Below are positions 17,481 through 25,262 of a stretch of 64,000 nucleotides of DNA, piece by piece (positions within the stretch are counted from its first letter, which is position 1; each line of letters opens with the position of its first letter). The notes beneath the pieces were generated by a model. It saw nothing but the letters and a program-made list of their open reading frames with translations. It ran no database searches and was not told the DNA's origin. The position numbers were made by a program, and so were the translations under genes. Origin of the DNA: Trichococcus paludicola (GTDB taxonomy: Bacteria; Bacillota; Bacilli; Lactobacillales; Aerococcaceae); contig NZ_QBLC01000003.1 of NCBI RefSeq assembly GCF_003052295.1, positions 124,001 through 188,000 of the forward strand, given 5' to 3'.

Positions 17481-18143
17481 ATGTCAGGTCCATTAGATTT
17501 CAAAAAGGAAGCCAAGAACCTCTACCAGCCCAAGACAGTCCCCGCGATTGTCGATGTGCCGAAGATGAGATTTATCATGGTTGACGGCAAGGGAAACCCC
17601 AATGAGGAATCGGGGGAATACGCGAAAGCAATCGAAATACTTTACGGACTGTCCTACACCATCAAAATGAGCAACAGAAGCGGCAATGCACCCGCTGATT
17701 TCTTCGAATACGTCGTTCCGCCATTGGAGGGCTTATGGTGGACGGAGCTTGATCGTCCCTTTGACACGAGCCAAAAGGACAAACTGATTTGGACAGCGAT
17801 GATCCGGCAGCCGGAATTTGTAACCGATGAAGTATTCCAATGGGCCGTTGAAGGGCTGAAGAAAAAGAAACCGGATCTTGACCTCACCAAAGCAAGGTTG
17901 GCGGAGTTCACGGAAGGGATTTGCGTTCAGATGCTGCATATGGGTCCCTATGATACCGAAGCCGTGACGGTTAAGGCTATCGACGACTTTGCAGCAGCCA
18001 ATGGATACGTCAATGCCATTTCGGAAGTAAGTCCAGACGGTACGGTCCGTAGGCACCACGAAATTTACCTGAACGATCCGCGCAGAGTCGCTCCAGAAAA
18101 GATGAAGACGGTCGTGCGCCATCCTATCAGGACAAAAACGTAA
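17481..18143 (+). CDS. GyrI-like small-molecule-binding protein
   Basis: A 220-residue soluble protein of the GyrI/SOUL-like small-molecule-binding superfamily. It has the family start after a short helix, M-R-F-I-M-V-D-G-K-G-N-P, then two repeats with E-G-L-W-W and the C-terminal Q-M-L-H-M-G-P-Y-D. Stand-alone members of this kind are proposed to bind or hydrolyse small cyclic compounds. The ATG at 17481 is preceded by GGGAGG; the open frame extends upstream into the promoter and is not used. A terminator follows. Confidence 0.82.
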   Translation: MSGPLDFKKEAKNLYQPKTVPAIVDVPKMRFIMVDGKGNPNEESGEYAKAIEILYGLSYTIKMSNRSGNAPADFFEYVVPPLEGLWWTELDRPFDTSQKDKLIWTAMIRQPEFVTDEVFQWAVEGLKKKKPDLDLTKARLAEFTEGICVQMLHMGPYDTEAVTVKAIDDFAAANGYVNAISEVSPDGTVRRHHEIYLNDPRRVAPEKMKTVVRHPIRTKT

Positions 18144-18181
18144 AATGGATCATGAAATGAAACCACAATGTCGTATGATTT

Positions 18182-18216
18182 GCTCTAGCCTGTTGCCGCA
18201 GTCCTAGAGCTTTTTT
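18182..18216 (+). terminator. Terminator after the GyrI-like gene
   Basis: GCTCTAG pairs with CTAGAGC around a 15-base loop; T6 follows. Confidence 0.8.
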
Positions 18217-18318
18217 CGTATCATAATGAGCATCATATGAAAAAAAACGCTGTAGTTGTCAATAACAGGCAGACTTCCCGATGCCTTCACAGTTTTGTAT
18301 GGTCCAGGAGGAGAGATA

Positions 18319-19092
18319 TTGGAAAAGCTAATCCGGAAATATTATTTGAGTTCCTTTTATGTTATGACATTCTTGTTCAGTATCCTATTGTTAACGTTAC
18401 ATTTTGTATTCCGAGCTGCAGGGGACTATTCTGTTTCCTTTACCCAATTGTCACCCGCCTTTGCGGTGGCTGCGCTGGCATTGCTTCTAAAGGATAAACC
18501 GATCATCAAGGACATAAGGGACCATTTTCGTGTGGATAAGGCTGCTGTGAAATGGCTGATGCCTGCCATTGCTGTCCCGGCCTTAGGTATCATCGTCAGC
18601 AGTTTCATCATGACTTATTATGAAGTGGCCTTCGTCGCTTGGAAAGGAGATGCATTGTTCTATTTGCTGAATTTTGTTGCGATCCTGATCGGGTGCGCTG
18701 CAGAAGAGATAGGCTGGCGCGGGTTTCTGTTGCCGAACCTGCAACAAAAGTACACACCGTTTAGCAGCAGTATCATTGTGGGAATCCTGTGGGGTGTATG
18801 GCATGTGAACTTTACCGGTGGGCTGTTGGGGTTCATTTTGTATACGTTCACTATCATTGAGATGTCCATTTTGATGACTTGGCTTTACAACAAATCAGCT
18901 GGGAATCTGGTACTCATGACTGTTTGGCACTTTACTTTTAACGTGACTTCACACTTTTTTTTGTGGGATAGATTTACCCTGCAGTTATTTGCAGTCGAGA
19001 GCGTAGTATTCGGTATCCTTTGTCTATTCCTGTTCGTTAGCGAGAGGAATACGTATTTCTTCAAAAGTAAGAAAGGGAGCATCAAAGCATGA
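18319..19092 (+). CDS. CPBP-family intramembrane protease (first copy)
   Basis: A 257-residue, about eight-pass membrane protein with the CPBP/Abi glutamic protease motifs: E-E-x3-R (A-A-E-E-I-G-W-R-G-F), F/W-x3-H (GVWHVNF) and the last N-bearing helix (WHFTFNVTSH). Relatives process prenylated proteins or confer bacteriocin self-immunity; the substrate is unknown. The best start is TTG at 18319 because AGGAGGAGAG precedes it; a GTG at 18256 lacks a site. Its stop overlaps the start of the next gene by four bases. Confidence 0.8.
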   Translation: MEKLIRKYYLSSFYVMTFLFSILLLTLHFVFRAAGDYSVSFTQLSPAFAVAALALLLKDKPIIKDIRDHFRVDKAAVKWLMPAIAVPALGIIVSSFIMTYYEVAFVAWKGDALFYLLNFVAILIGCAAEEIGWRGFLLPNLQQKYTPFSSSIIVGILWGVWHVNFTGGLLGFILYTFTIIEMSILMTWLYNKSAGNLVLMTVWHFTFNVTSHFFLWDRFTLQLFAVESVVFGILCLFLFVSERNTYFFKSKKGSIKA

Positions 19093-20162
19093 AAAACATC
19101 CATTTCAAATGGAAAACAGTGAAAATAGCGCTGATAAGCATGATGCTGTTAATCGGCGTCATTTCAACAAGGGTGATGGTTTTCGTCAAAATAAACTATG
19201 ACGAAAGTTTCTCCAGAGTCGAAAAACCGGATCCAGAATATTCAGGCTATCTCAGATACAGTGATGTTGCGGATGCCTATGAACGCACGGAAATCGCATT
19301 CGAATCAAGTGGAAATGTTTTGAAAGGCCATGTCTATGGCAGCGAAAACGACCAAGGCTTAGTCGTCCTTTCCCCTGGATTGGGATTCGGATCGGAAAAC
19401 TATCTGGCAGAAACGATGTATTTCGTCGACAACGGATGGCGCGTTTTGACCTTCGACAATACCGGCACACACGAAAGCGAGGGGGAGAGCACCATTGGCC
19501 CTTCGCAATCTTTGCTTGATTTGGATGCTGCCTTGACCTACATCCAAGGAGATCAACGATTAAACATTTTACCCGTCATGCTGTACGGGCACAGCTGGGG
19601 AGGCTACGCGGTCACGGCAATTTTGGGTTCCGGCTTTGATATTGCCGCCGTCGCCAGCATTGCAGGATTCAATTCGCCCATGGAACTGGTAAAAGAGCAG
19701 TCGGATAGCCTCTTAGGGGCGTTTTCCCCAATAGCCTATCCTTTCCTGTGGATAAATCAGAACATGCTTTTCGGCAAAGTAGCCTGGGTTACAGCTACGA
19801 GCGGCATAAATAGTACGGATACTCCGGTCATGATTATCCATGGCGTGAATGATGAATCGATAGCATACGATGGAGCGGGAATCATTGCTCATAGTGACGA
19901 AATAATCAATCCTAACATTGTTTACAAGACCTGCAGCACAGCGAATCATGACGGACACAACAATCTATTCGAATCCGATGCCGCAAGTGAATACACCAAA
20001 GCTAAAAATCTGGAATATAAGGAGATATATAATCGCTATGATGGGGAAATCCCGGATGACATCAAGGCGGAATATTACGAGGGCGTCGACAGATTCTGGA
20101 CGAGTGAGTTGGATCTGGACTTCATGGATGAAATCAATTTCTTTTTTGAAGAGGAATTATGA
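19089..20162 (+). CDS. Membrane-anchored alpha/beta hydrolase
   Basis: A 357-residue hydrolase with one N-terminal membrane segment (about residues 12-34) and an alpha/beta hydrolase domain outside the membrane. The nucleophile Ser169 is in GHSWGG, an Asp in the I-H-G-V-N-D strand end follows, and a C-terminal His is in A-N-H-D-G-H. The substrate is unknown. The ATGA overlap with the CPBP protease gene points to co-translation, so the two may act on the same envelope process. Confidence 0.82.
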   Translation: MKNIHFKWKTVKIALISMMLLIGVISTRVMVFVKINYDESFSRVEKPDPEYSGYLRYSDVADAYERTEIAFESSGNVLKGHVYGSENDQGLVVLSPGLGFGSENYLAETMYFVDNGWRVLTFDNTGTHESEGESTIGPSQSLLDLDAALTYIQGDQRLNILPVMLYGHSWGGYAVTAILGSGFDIAAVASIAGFNSPMELVKEQSDSLLGAFSPIAYPFLWINQNMLFGKVAWVTATSGINSTDTPVMIIHGVNDESIAYDGAGIIAHSDEIINPNIVYKTCSTANHDGHNNLFESDAASEYTKAKNLEYKEIYNRYDGEIPDDIKAEYYEGVDRFWTSELDLDFMDEINFFFEEEL

Positions 20163-20198
20163 CTTCTGAATTATTTTGCTATATGGAAAATAAAACGC

Positions 20199-20229
20199 TT
20201 CCCTTAGAGTGCACTCCAAGGTATATACT
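20199..20229 (+). promoter_or_regulatory. MerR-type operator and 19-base-spacer promoter
   Basis: TTCCCT (20199-20204) and TATACT (20224-20229) are 19 bases apart. Between and over them lies CCTTAGAGTGCACTCCAAGG (20202-20221), a palindrome with one mismatched pair. This matches the well-known form of MerR-family activator sites. It stands about 90 bases before the SDR gene. Confidence 0.7.
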
Positions 20230-20315
20230 TCAGTTTATGATGCGAGTAGCTCCATTTCCATTCGTTGAAAAGGGGCAAGGATTAAATAAACGGATTCGGA
20301 AAGGAAGTAAACAAT

Positions 20316-21140
20316 ATGACAACATGGTTGATTACAGGCTGCTCCAGCGGCATTGGCAGAGGGATCGCAAAAGCAGTTTTAAAAAACGGGGATAACGCTG
20401 TCGTGACGGCACGGGATATTTCCACGGTGGTGGATATCATCGCAGATTACCCCGACACCGCCATTTCAGTAGCTTTGGATATCACAGACAAAGAGAGCAT
20501 CGCCAATGCCGTGAAAGCGGCAGCGGACAAGTTCGGCGGGGTGGATATCCTGGTGAACAATGCCGGCTACGGCTATCGTTCTTCCGTTGAAGAAGGTGAA
20601 GAGGAAAGCGTAGATCTGCTGTTTGATACGAACTTCTTCGGGCCGATTACGTTGATCAAACAAGTCCTACCTTACATGCGTGTACAGAAAAATGGTGCCA
20701 TTCTAAATGTTTCTTCGATTGCTGCAGCCCGCTCAGGTGTCGGCTCCGGTTATTATGCCGCATCCAAGGCCGCTCTGGAGTTGATGACGGACGGCTTGAT
20801 GAAGGAAGTCTCACCGTTGGGGATCAAAGTGATGACCGTGGAACCAGGTGCTTTCCGGACCAAATTCTATGACACTTCCTTGAAAGGGACGCAGAAGCAA
20901 ATCGGAGATTATGCCGATACTGCTTGGAAAACCAGAAAAGAGAACATCATCGACAACCAAGACCAACCTGGTGATCCGGACAAGGCAGGGGAAGTCATTT
21001 ACGATACTATGCAGAAAGATAACCTTCCGAAACGCTTGTTGCTTGGATCGGATGCAGTGAAAATCGTGTCCGCCGAGATGAAGGAAAGATTGCAGGAAAT
21101 CGAAGACTGGAGTGCCGTCAGTAAACAGACGGACTACTGA
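20316..21140 (+). CDS. Short-chain dehydrogenase/reductase (second copy)
   Basis: A 274-residue SDR oxidoreductase. The cofactor loop is TGCSSGIG near residue 7, N-N-A-G-Y-G is present, the catalytic Ser is in N-V-S-S-I-A, and Y-x3-K is Y-A-A-S-K. T-A-R-D after the second strand suggests NADPH use. The start follows GGAAGGAAG. An upstream MerR-type promoter suggests induction by reactive compounds; an Old Yellow Enzyme gene lies just behind, which fits a detoxification role. Substrate unknown. Confidence 0.88.
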   Translation: MTTWLITGCSSGIGRGIAKAVLKNGDNAVVTARDISTVVDIIADYPDTAISVALDITDKESIANAVKAAADKFGGVDILVNNAGYGYRSSVEEGEEESVDLLFDTNFFGPITLIKQVLPYMRVQKNGAILNVSSIAAARSGVGSGYYAASKAALELMTDGLMKEVSPLGIKVMTVEPGAFRTKFYDTSLKGTQKQIGDYADTAWKTRKENIIDNQDQPGDPDKAGEVIYDTMQKDNLPKRLLLGSDAVKIVSAEMKERLQEIEDWSAVSKQTDY

Positions 21141-21170
21141 TCTGATGTCAAGAACATATGAATGATGAAG

Positions 21171-21211
21171 ACTGCGGAGGTTTGCGGGGACGCCTTTTCC
21201 GCAGTATTTTT
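21171..21211 (+). terminator. Terminator after the SDR gene
   Basis: ACTGCGGA pairs with TCCGCAGT around a 19-base loop containing its own short pairing; ATTTTT follows. Confidence 0.75.
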
Positions 21212-21428
21212 GCGTGAGTGGATAGAACTGATGAGGTTGCTGATCGGATAAAATCTGGCAGTCTGATTTCTGAAGGGTACGACTCAAAATTGCGCCTCTT
21301 GCAAAAGAGAAGCACTTGTAATAATATATATGCATGCGCATGAATTGCGATTGGGGCGAGCGTTTTGTTTGGGAATTTCCGGCAAGCTCAGTAAAATGAA
21401 ATAAAGCGAATCAAGGGGAGAGAAAAAT

Positions 21429-22535
21429 ATGTCAACTATGAACAGCAAACTGACTTTTAGACGCGGCCTTGAGCTGAAGAACCGTATCATAATGGCACCG
21501 ATGACGACGAAGATGAGTTTCTATGACGGCGTCGTGACATCCGACGAAATCAATTACTACGCGCTTCGTTCCGGTGAAATCGGTGCGGTCATCACAGGCG
21601 CAGCGAATGTACAGAACGACGGAAAAGGTTGGGAAGGGGAATTGAGCGTCGCTTCCGATGTGTTCATTCCTGGATTGAGCAAACTGGCTGCGGCCATCAA
21701 AAAGAACGGCACCAAAGCCATTCTGCAGATTTTCCATGGCGGGCGCATGACCGATTCAAGCGTCTTGCGCGGTGTTCAACCGGTAGCTCCGAGTGCGGTC
21801 GCTGCCGAAAGACCAAATGCCGAAACGCCGAGAGCCTTGGCTGGTGATGAAGTTTTGGACTTGATCGAAAACTTCAAAGCCGCGACCCTTCGCGCAATCG
21901 CAGCTGGGTTCGACGGTGTGGAACTGCACGGCGCCAACACTTATCTGTTGCAACAATTCTTCTCGCCGCACTCCAACCGCAGGGACGACGAATGGGGCGG
22001 CACGCTTGAGAAAAGATTCCGCTTAATCGACAAGTTGGTTGATGAAGTGACAGCAGCTGTGGATGAATCCGGCGTCGAGAACTTTATCGTCGGTTACCGT
22101 TTTTCCCCAGAGGAATACGAAAATCCTGGCATCCGCTTTTCGGATACGCTCTTCCTTGTGGACCGATTGGCCGACAAAAAATTGGATTATCTGCATATTT
22201 CTTTGAGGGATCATCAACTTGTTTCGGTTTCTGAGGATCATAAAGAGAAAAGCATGATGGCGTACATCCATGAACAAATTAACGGACGTGTGCCGCTGGT
22301 CGGTGTCGGCGATGTCCGCACAAGTGAAGATGCAGAAAACTTATTGGAAAATTCGGAGCTTGTTGCCGTTGGACGCGCTTTGCTGATTGATCCGCATTGG
22401 GGTGCGAAAGTCCTCGACAAAAAGGATGATCTGATTCGCCAAGAAATATCCAAATACGACCGCGAAGAACTGTTCCTCGCGAACGGCGTCTGGGGCTTCA
22501 TGGAATTCATGATGCCGGACCGTTTGGGGAAATAA
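21429..22535 (+). CDS. Old Yellow Enzyme family NAD(P)H-flavin oxidoreductase
   Basis: A 368-residue FMN-dependent oxidoreductase with a TIM-barrel. Family landmarks are N-R-I-I-M-A-P-M-T near the start, Q-I-F-H-G-G-R in the third strand, and GVELHGANTYLLQQFFSP followed by R-R-D-D-E-W-G-G. Such enzymes reduce activated double bonds of enals, enones and nitro compounds. The length, without a second flavin domain, fits the short class. GGGGAGAG precedes the ATG. Confidence 0.9.
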   Translation: MSTMNSKLTFRRGLELKNRIIMAPMTTKMSFYDGVVTSDEINYYALRSGEIGAVITGAANVQNDGKGWEGELSVASDVFIPGLSKLAAAIKKNGTKAILQIFHGGRMTDSSVLRGVQPVAPSAVAAERPNAETPRALAGDEVLDLIENFKAATLRAIAAGFDGVELHGANTYLLQQFFSPHSNRRDDEWGGTLEKRFRLIDKLVDEVTAAVDESGVENFIVGYRFSPEEYENPGIRFSDTLFLVDRLADKKLDYLHISLRDHQLVSVSEDHKEKSMMAYIHEQINGRVPLVGVGDVRTSEDAENLLENSELVAVGRALLIDPHWGAKVLDKKDDLIRQEISKYDREELFLANGVWGFMEFMMPDRLGK

Positions 22536-22546
22536 ACAAAGATAGA

Positions 22547-22589
22547 GACCATACAGACTTCCTGAAAAAAAGGGCTGTATGGTCTTTTT
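22547..22589 (+). terminator. Terminator after the Old Yellow Enzyme gene
   Basis: GACCATACAG pairs perfectly with CTGTATGGTC; T5 follows. Confidence 0.85.
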
Positions 22590-22628
22590 GCATTGCAGCA
22601 GGCGAAGCTGCACGCGATTCCGGGGCTG

Positions 22629-22668
22629 AGTATATGTTATAATGAGATGGAAAAAGAGCGGTTACAAA
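22629..22668 (+). promoter_or_regulatory. Extended -10 promoter with conserved leader (copy 3)
   Basis: TATGT precedes TATAAT (22638-22643); 16 bases later comes GGTTACAAA (22660-22668). Third example of the layout seen at 3544 and 17330. Confidence 0.5.
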
Positions 22669-22733
22669 GTTAATATATAGCCCATTGTCTTCCTTAATCC
22701 ATAGGCTTTTGTCAATTCAAGGAGGAGCTACAG

Positions 22734-23333
22734 ATGATCAAAAATAACCAACGCCAATGCACGTTTTTCTTCATCATGACCATGTTTTTGTTTATCTTTT
22801 CGGGCTGCGGTTCATCGAGCGATGAAGCTGCCTCATCTTCGGATCCGGAAGCGATCAGGGAGAGCCAAATCAGCGAACTGGAAAACAGCAATCTGATCGG
22901 GAATGTGGATGCATATGCGGCTATCCAAGGCGTGCTTGCGGAAGCGGCTGCTCCGATGCCAGCCAAAGTGTTCATCATCGAAAACGATGAATCCGTTGAG
23001 GAAGGGGACGGAGAAAAATACATGTATTCACCGCACTATCTCGATTTGCCGGAAGAACTGCAGGCCAAGTCGGATGCCGAGATGAATGTGCTGGTGAAGC
23101 TGCGCAGCTATTACATGGAGGCTGGAACCTACTCGAACGAAGGGATTGCCTACACGCGCTATGTCCAAATAACCATCCTGGACAGGGCTGCCGGAACCAT
23201 CATCCATGAGGAAACACTGATTGGATCAGCGCCTTTCAGCATCAGTGAAGATCAATCTGCGGGGTATGGCTATGTCCCCGAATACCAAGTGCTGGAGAAA
23301 ATTCTGGCCTATTTTGGCTATTCCGAAGAATGA
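22734..23333 (+). CDS. Lipoprotein of unknown function
   Basis: A 199-residue secreted lipoprotein: hydrophobic residues 11-23, lipobox F-S-G-C, then a Ser/Asp/Glu-rich linker. The rest (about residues 60-199) is acidic and mixed alpha/beta with no family I recognise; W is absent and the C-terminal part has Y-G-Y-V-P-E. AAGGAGG precedes the ATG. A short broken frame follows. Confidence 0.65.
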   Translation: MIKNNQRQCTFFFIMTMFLFIFSGCGSSSDEAASSSDPEAIRESQISELENSNLIGNVDAYAAIQGVLAEAAAPMPAKVFIIENDESVEEGDGEKYMYSPHYLDLPEELQAKSDAEMNVLVKLRSYYMEAGTYSNEGIAYTRYVQITILDRAAGTIIHEETLIGSAPFSISEDQSAGYGYVPEYQVLEKILAYFGYSEE

Positions 23334-23369
23334 TACTTTTATGGAATGGATGAGTCAGGGAGTGAAGGT

Positions 23370-23543
23370 ATGTTTACAGGTAGTACATTCTCTTTTGTTG
23401 CGTTATTTGCCATAAGTGCCATGATCGTGAACAGCATCGGGGATTTGGGTCATTTATAAAATAAGCAGTGGGTCAAGCGGAAGATAGAGTATTTCCTATG
23501 CGGTATTGCGCTAGCGCTGTTCGTTATATTCAGTGAAAGATAG
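23370..23543 (+). pseudogene. Possible two-pass small membrane protein with an in-frame stop
   Basis: ATG at 23370 opens a frame of 29 codons with a hydrophobic segment (FSFVALFAISAMIV). It meets TAA at 23457-23459, yet the same frame goes on past the stop with N-K-Q-W-V-K-R-K and a second hydrophobic segment (FLCGIALALFVIF) to TAG at 23541. The whole would be a 57-residue two-pass protein with a basic loop. A point mutation in a small gene is the simplest reading; a chance frame cannot be excluded. Confidence 0.35.
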
Positions 23544-23605
23544 TCGAGGGTCGGCAAAAAATCAATAATAAAAAAATCGGTAACTCATCATTTGGAGGTG
23601 AGGAG

Positions 23606-24409
23606 ATGAAACGAAATGTCTGGCTATATCTGCTGATGTCCTTCGGCTGGACGTGGGCTTGTTGGATCGGAGGAGCTTTCCTCATCCAGCTGAACGGTTA
23701 TGCTTTGGACACAGATGCTACGCTATTCGAAGTGATTGGAGCGCTCGGGAAAGAGAAATCCGCTTTTCCGCAGCTGTTGTTTGCTTTGGGGGTGTTTGGG
23801 CCGCTTTTGGGGAGTCTGATTGCAGGGAAACCGTTTAAAGACTTTTTTTCTTTAAAGGAACGTTCTTTCGTCACCTATGCATCAGTGATTCCGTTTGTGA
23901 TTGTGATTCCGACCTTTATCATGAGCCTCTTATTCAGTAAGGCGTCAGAAGGAAGGCTGACTTTTGGAAGTGCAGCAAGTGTGATTGGGCTGTATTTTCT
24001 GTCTAACCTATTGACGAGTGGGACGGAGGAATGGGGCTGGCGCGGCTTTCTTTATCCCTATTTGCGGAAACGGGAAAAAAGCTTCTGGGAGGCTACCTGG
24101 AAGGGTGGAATCATCTGGGCTGTTTGGCATTATCCACTCTTAATTTTAATGTATGCAGGCCAAGGTATGGCCGTGCTGCTGCCCTCTTTAATCGGATTCA
24201 CCGCTGGTATTGTTGCGATGAACTATCTGACCAATTTTGTATTCGAGAAGACCGAATCGATTCCGACCGTGATGGTCATGCATGCGCTGAATAACACCAC
24301 CAGCTATGCGGTGTTGCTGTTCTTTCCGGGGACCCCACTTCTGATTTTGGTGCACTTGACAGCTTGGGCCATGGTCGGGTATGTGGAAAAGAAGCACCAC
24401 TTGGATTGA
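23606..24409 (+). CDS. CPBP-family intramembrane protease (second copy)
   Basis: A 267-residue, about seven-pass membrane protein. The CPBP motifs are present: E-E-x3-R in G-T-E-E-W-G-W-R-G-F-L-Y-P, W-H in W-A-V-W-H-Y-P and H-A-L-N-N-T in the last motif helix. It differs in sequence from the copy at 18.3 kb, so it is not a recent duplicate. GGAGGTGAGG precedes the ATG. Substrate unknown. Confidence 0.85.
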   Translation: MKRNVWLYLLMSFGWTWACWIGGAFLIQLNGYALDTDATLFEVIGALGKEKSAFPQLLFALGVFGPLLGSLIAGKPFKDFFSLKERSFVTYASVIPFVIVIPTFIMSLLFSKASEGRLTFGSAASVIGLYFLSNLLTSGTEEWGWRGFLYPYLRKREKSFWEATWKGGIIWAVWHYPLLILMYAGQGMAVLLPSLIGFTAGIVAMNYLTNFVFEKTESIPTVMVMHALNNTTSYAVLLFFPGTPLLILVHLTAWAMVGYVEKKHHLD

Positions 24410-24428
24410 GTGCGGATCCAGTGTGTTC

Positions 24429-24468
24429 ACATTTTGTCCGCAATACTGTTGGATTATGGACAAAATGT
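24429..24468. repeat. Perfect 11-base inverted repeat before the HIT gene
   Basis: ACATTTTGTCC (24429-24439) and GGACAAAATGT (24458-24468) face each other across 18 bases. No T-run follows, and the right arm ends 16 bases before the TATAAT at 24485-24490, so it lies over the -35 region. It may be an operator or an unusual hairpin. Confidence 0.55.
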
Positions 24469-24524
24469 AGGCGCTTAAAAATGCTATAATTAACTGGAAA
24501 TATATTTCTAGGAGGTCTGTGTTG

Positions 24525-24947
24525 ATGAAAGATGAAAATTGCGCCTATTGCATGGAAGGCGAAATGGTGTTGGCTTTTGGATACCCTTGCTGCGAATTGC
24601 CTTACAGTAAAGTCTACGTTTTTAAAGAACAAAGCCATAAAGGTCGTGTGATCGTTGCCTACAAAGACCACGTGAGCGAATTGGTGAACATCACGGATGA
24701 GGAGCGCAACGGCTACTTCGCGGACATCGCCACAGTTGCGAACGCGTTGCACAAAGCGTTCAGCCCTGAAAAGGTTAACTACGGCGCCTACGGCGATACC
24801 GGTAAACACCTGCACTTCCACTTGGTGCCTAAATACAAAGACGATGCCTTCGAATGGGGCTCGACTTTCGACATGAACCCAGGCCGCGTGACACTGACGG
24901 ACGAAGCGTACGAAGCATTAGCTGAACAAATTCGTGCAAACATGTAA
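24525..24947 (+). CDS. HIT-family protein
   Basis: A 140-residue protein of the histidine-triad superfamily. The catalytic triad H-L-H-F-H-L-V is near residue 100, and C-A-Y-C near residues 6-9 is kept as in many HIT proteins that bind zinc there. Members hydrolyse nucleoside phosphoramidates or dinucleotides. AGGAGG nine bases before ATG 24525 decides the start over GTG 24519 and TTG 24522. A TATAAT at 24485 would serve as -10. Confidence 0.85.
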   Translation: MKDENCAYCMEGEMVLAFGYPCCELPYSKVYVFKEQSHKGRVIVAYKDHVSELVNITDEERNGYFADIATVANALHKAFSPEKVNYGAYGDTGKHLHFHLVPKYKDDAFEWGSTFDMNPGRVTLTDEAYEALAEQIRANM

Positions 24948-25262
24948 GAGAGCGTGATGAATCCCCGGTAGAAATCGAGCACTAAGAGGTTATTATGAGA
25001 ACGACCGCTTTTTGGTCGTGACGTCATAGCAGCTTAGGCATAGATTTCTGGGATTCAGAACGCGTTTAAGAGAGTGCGATGATTCAAAACAAAAAAAGCT
25101 GATTCCGAAAAAAGGAATCGGCTTTTTTGCGCATGTATTTAGTGAGGCGTGTTCAATAAGGCGCTTCTTCTTTTCACACCCGAATCTTCAAAATAGGCGG
25201 ATCGGATGCGATGTTCTATAATAAGAATGACAATAATCGTGCAGAAATACGGGGGAAAACGG
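24948..25262 (+). other. Intergenic stretch of 315 bases
   Basis: Two hairpins lie here: a small one (ACGACC/GGTCGT, about 25002-25021) without a T-run, and the terminator listed next. A TATAAT at 25217-25222 may belong to the photolyase promoter. No gene is supported. Confidence 0.4.
25092..25128 (+). terminator. Terminator between the HIT and photolyase genes
   Basis: AAGCTGATTCC pairs with GGAATCGGCTT (one mismatch) around a short A-rich loop, with A-runs and T6 on either side. It can work in both directions. Confidence 0.85.
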
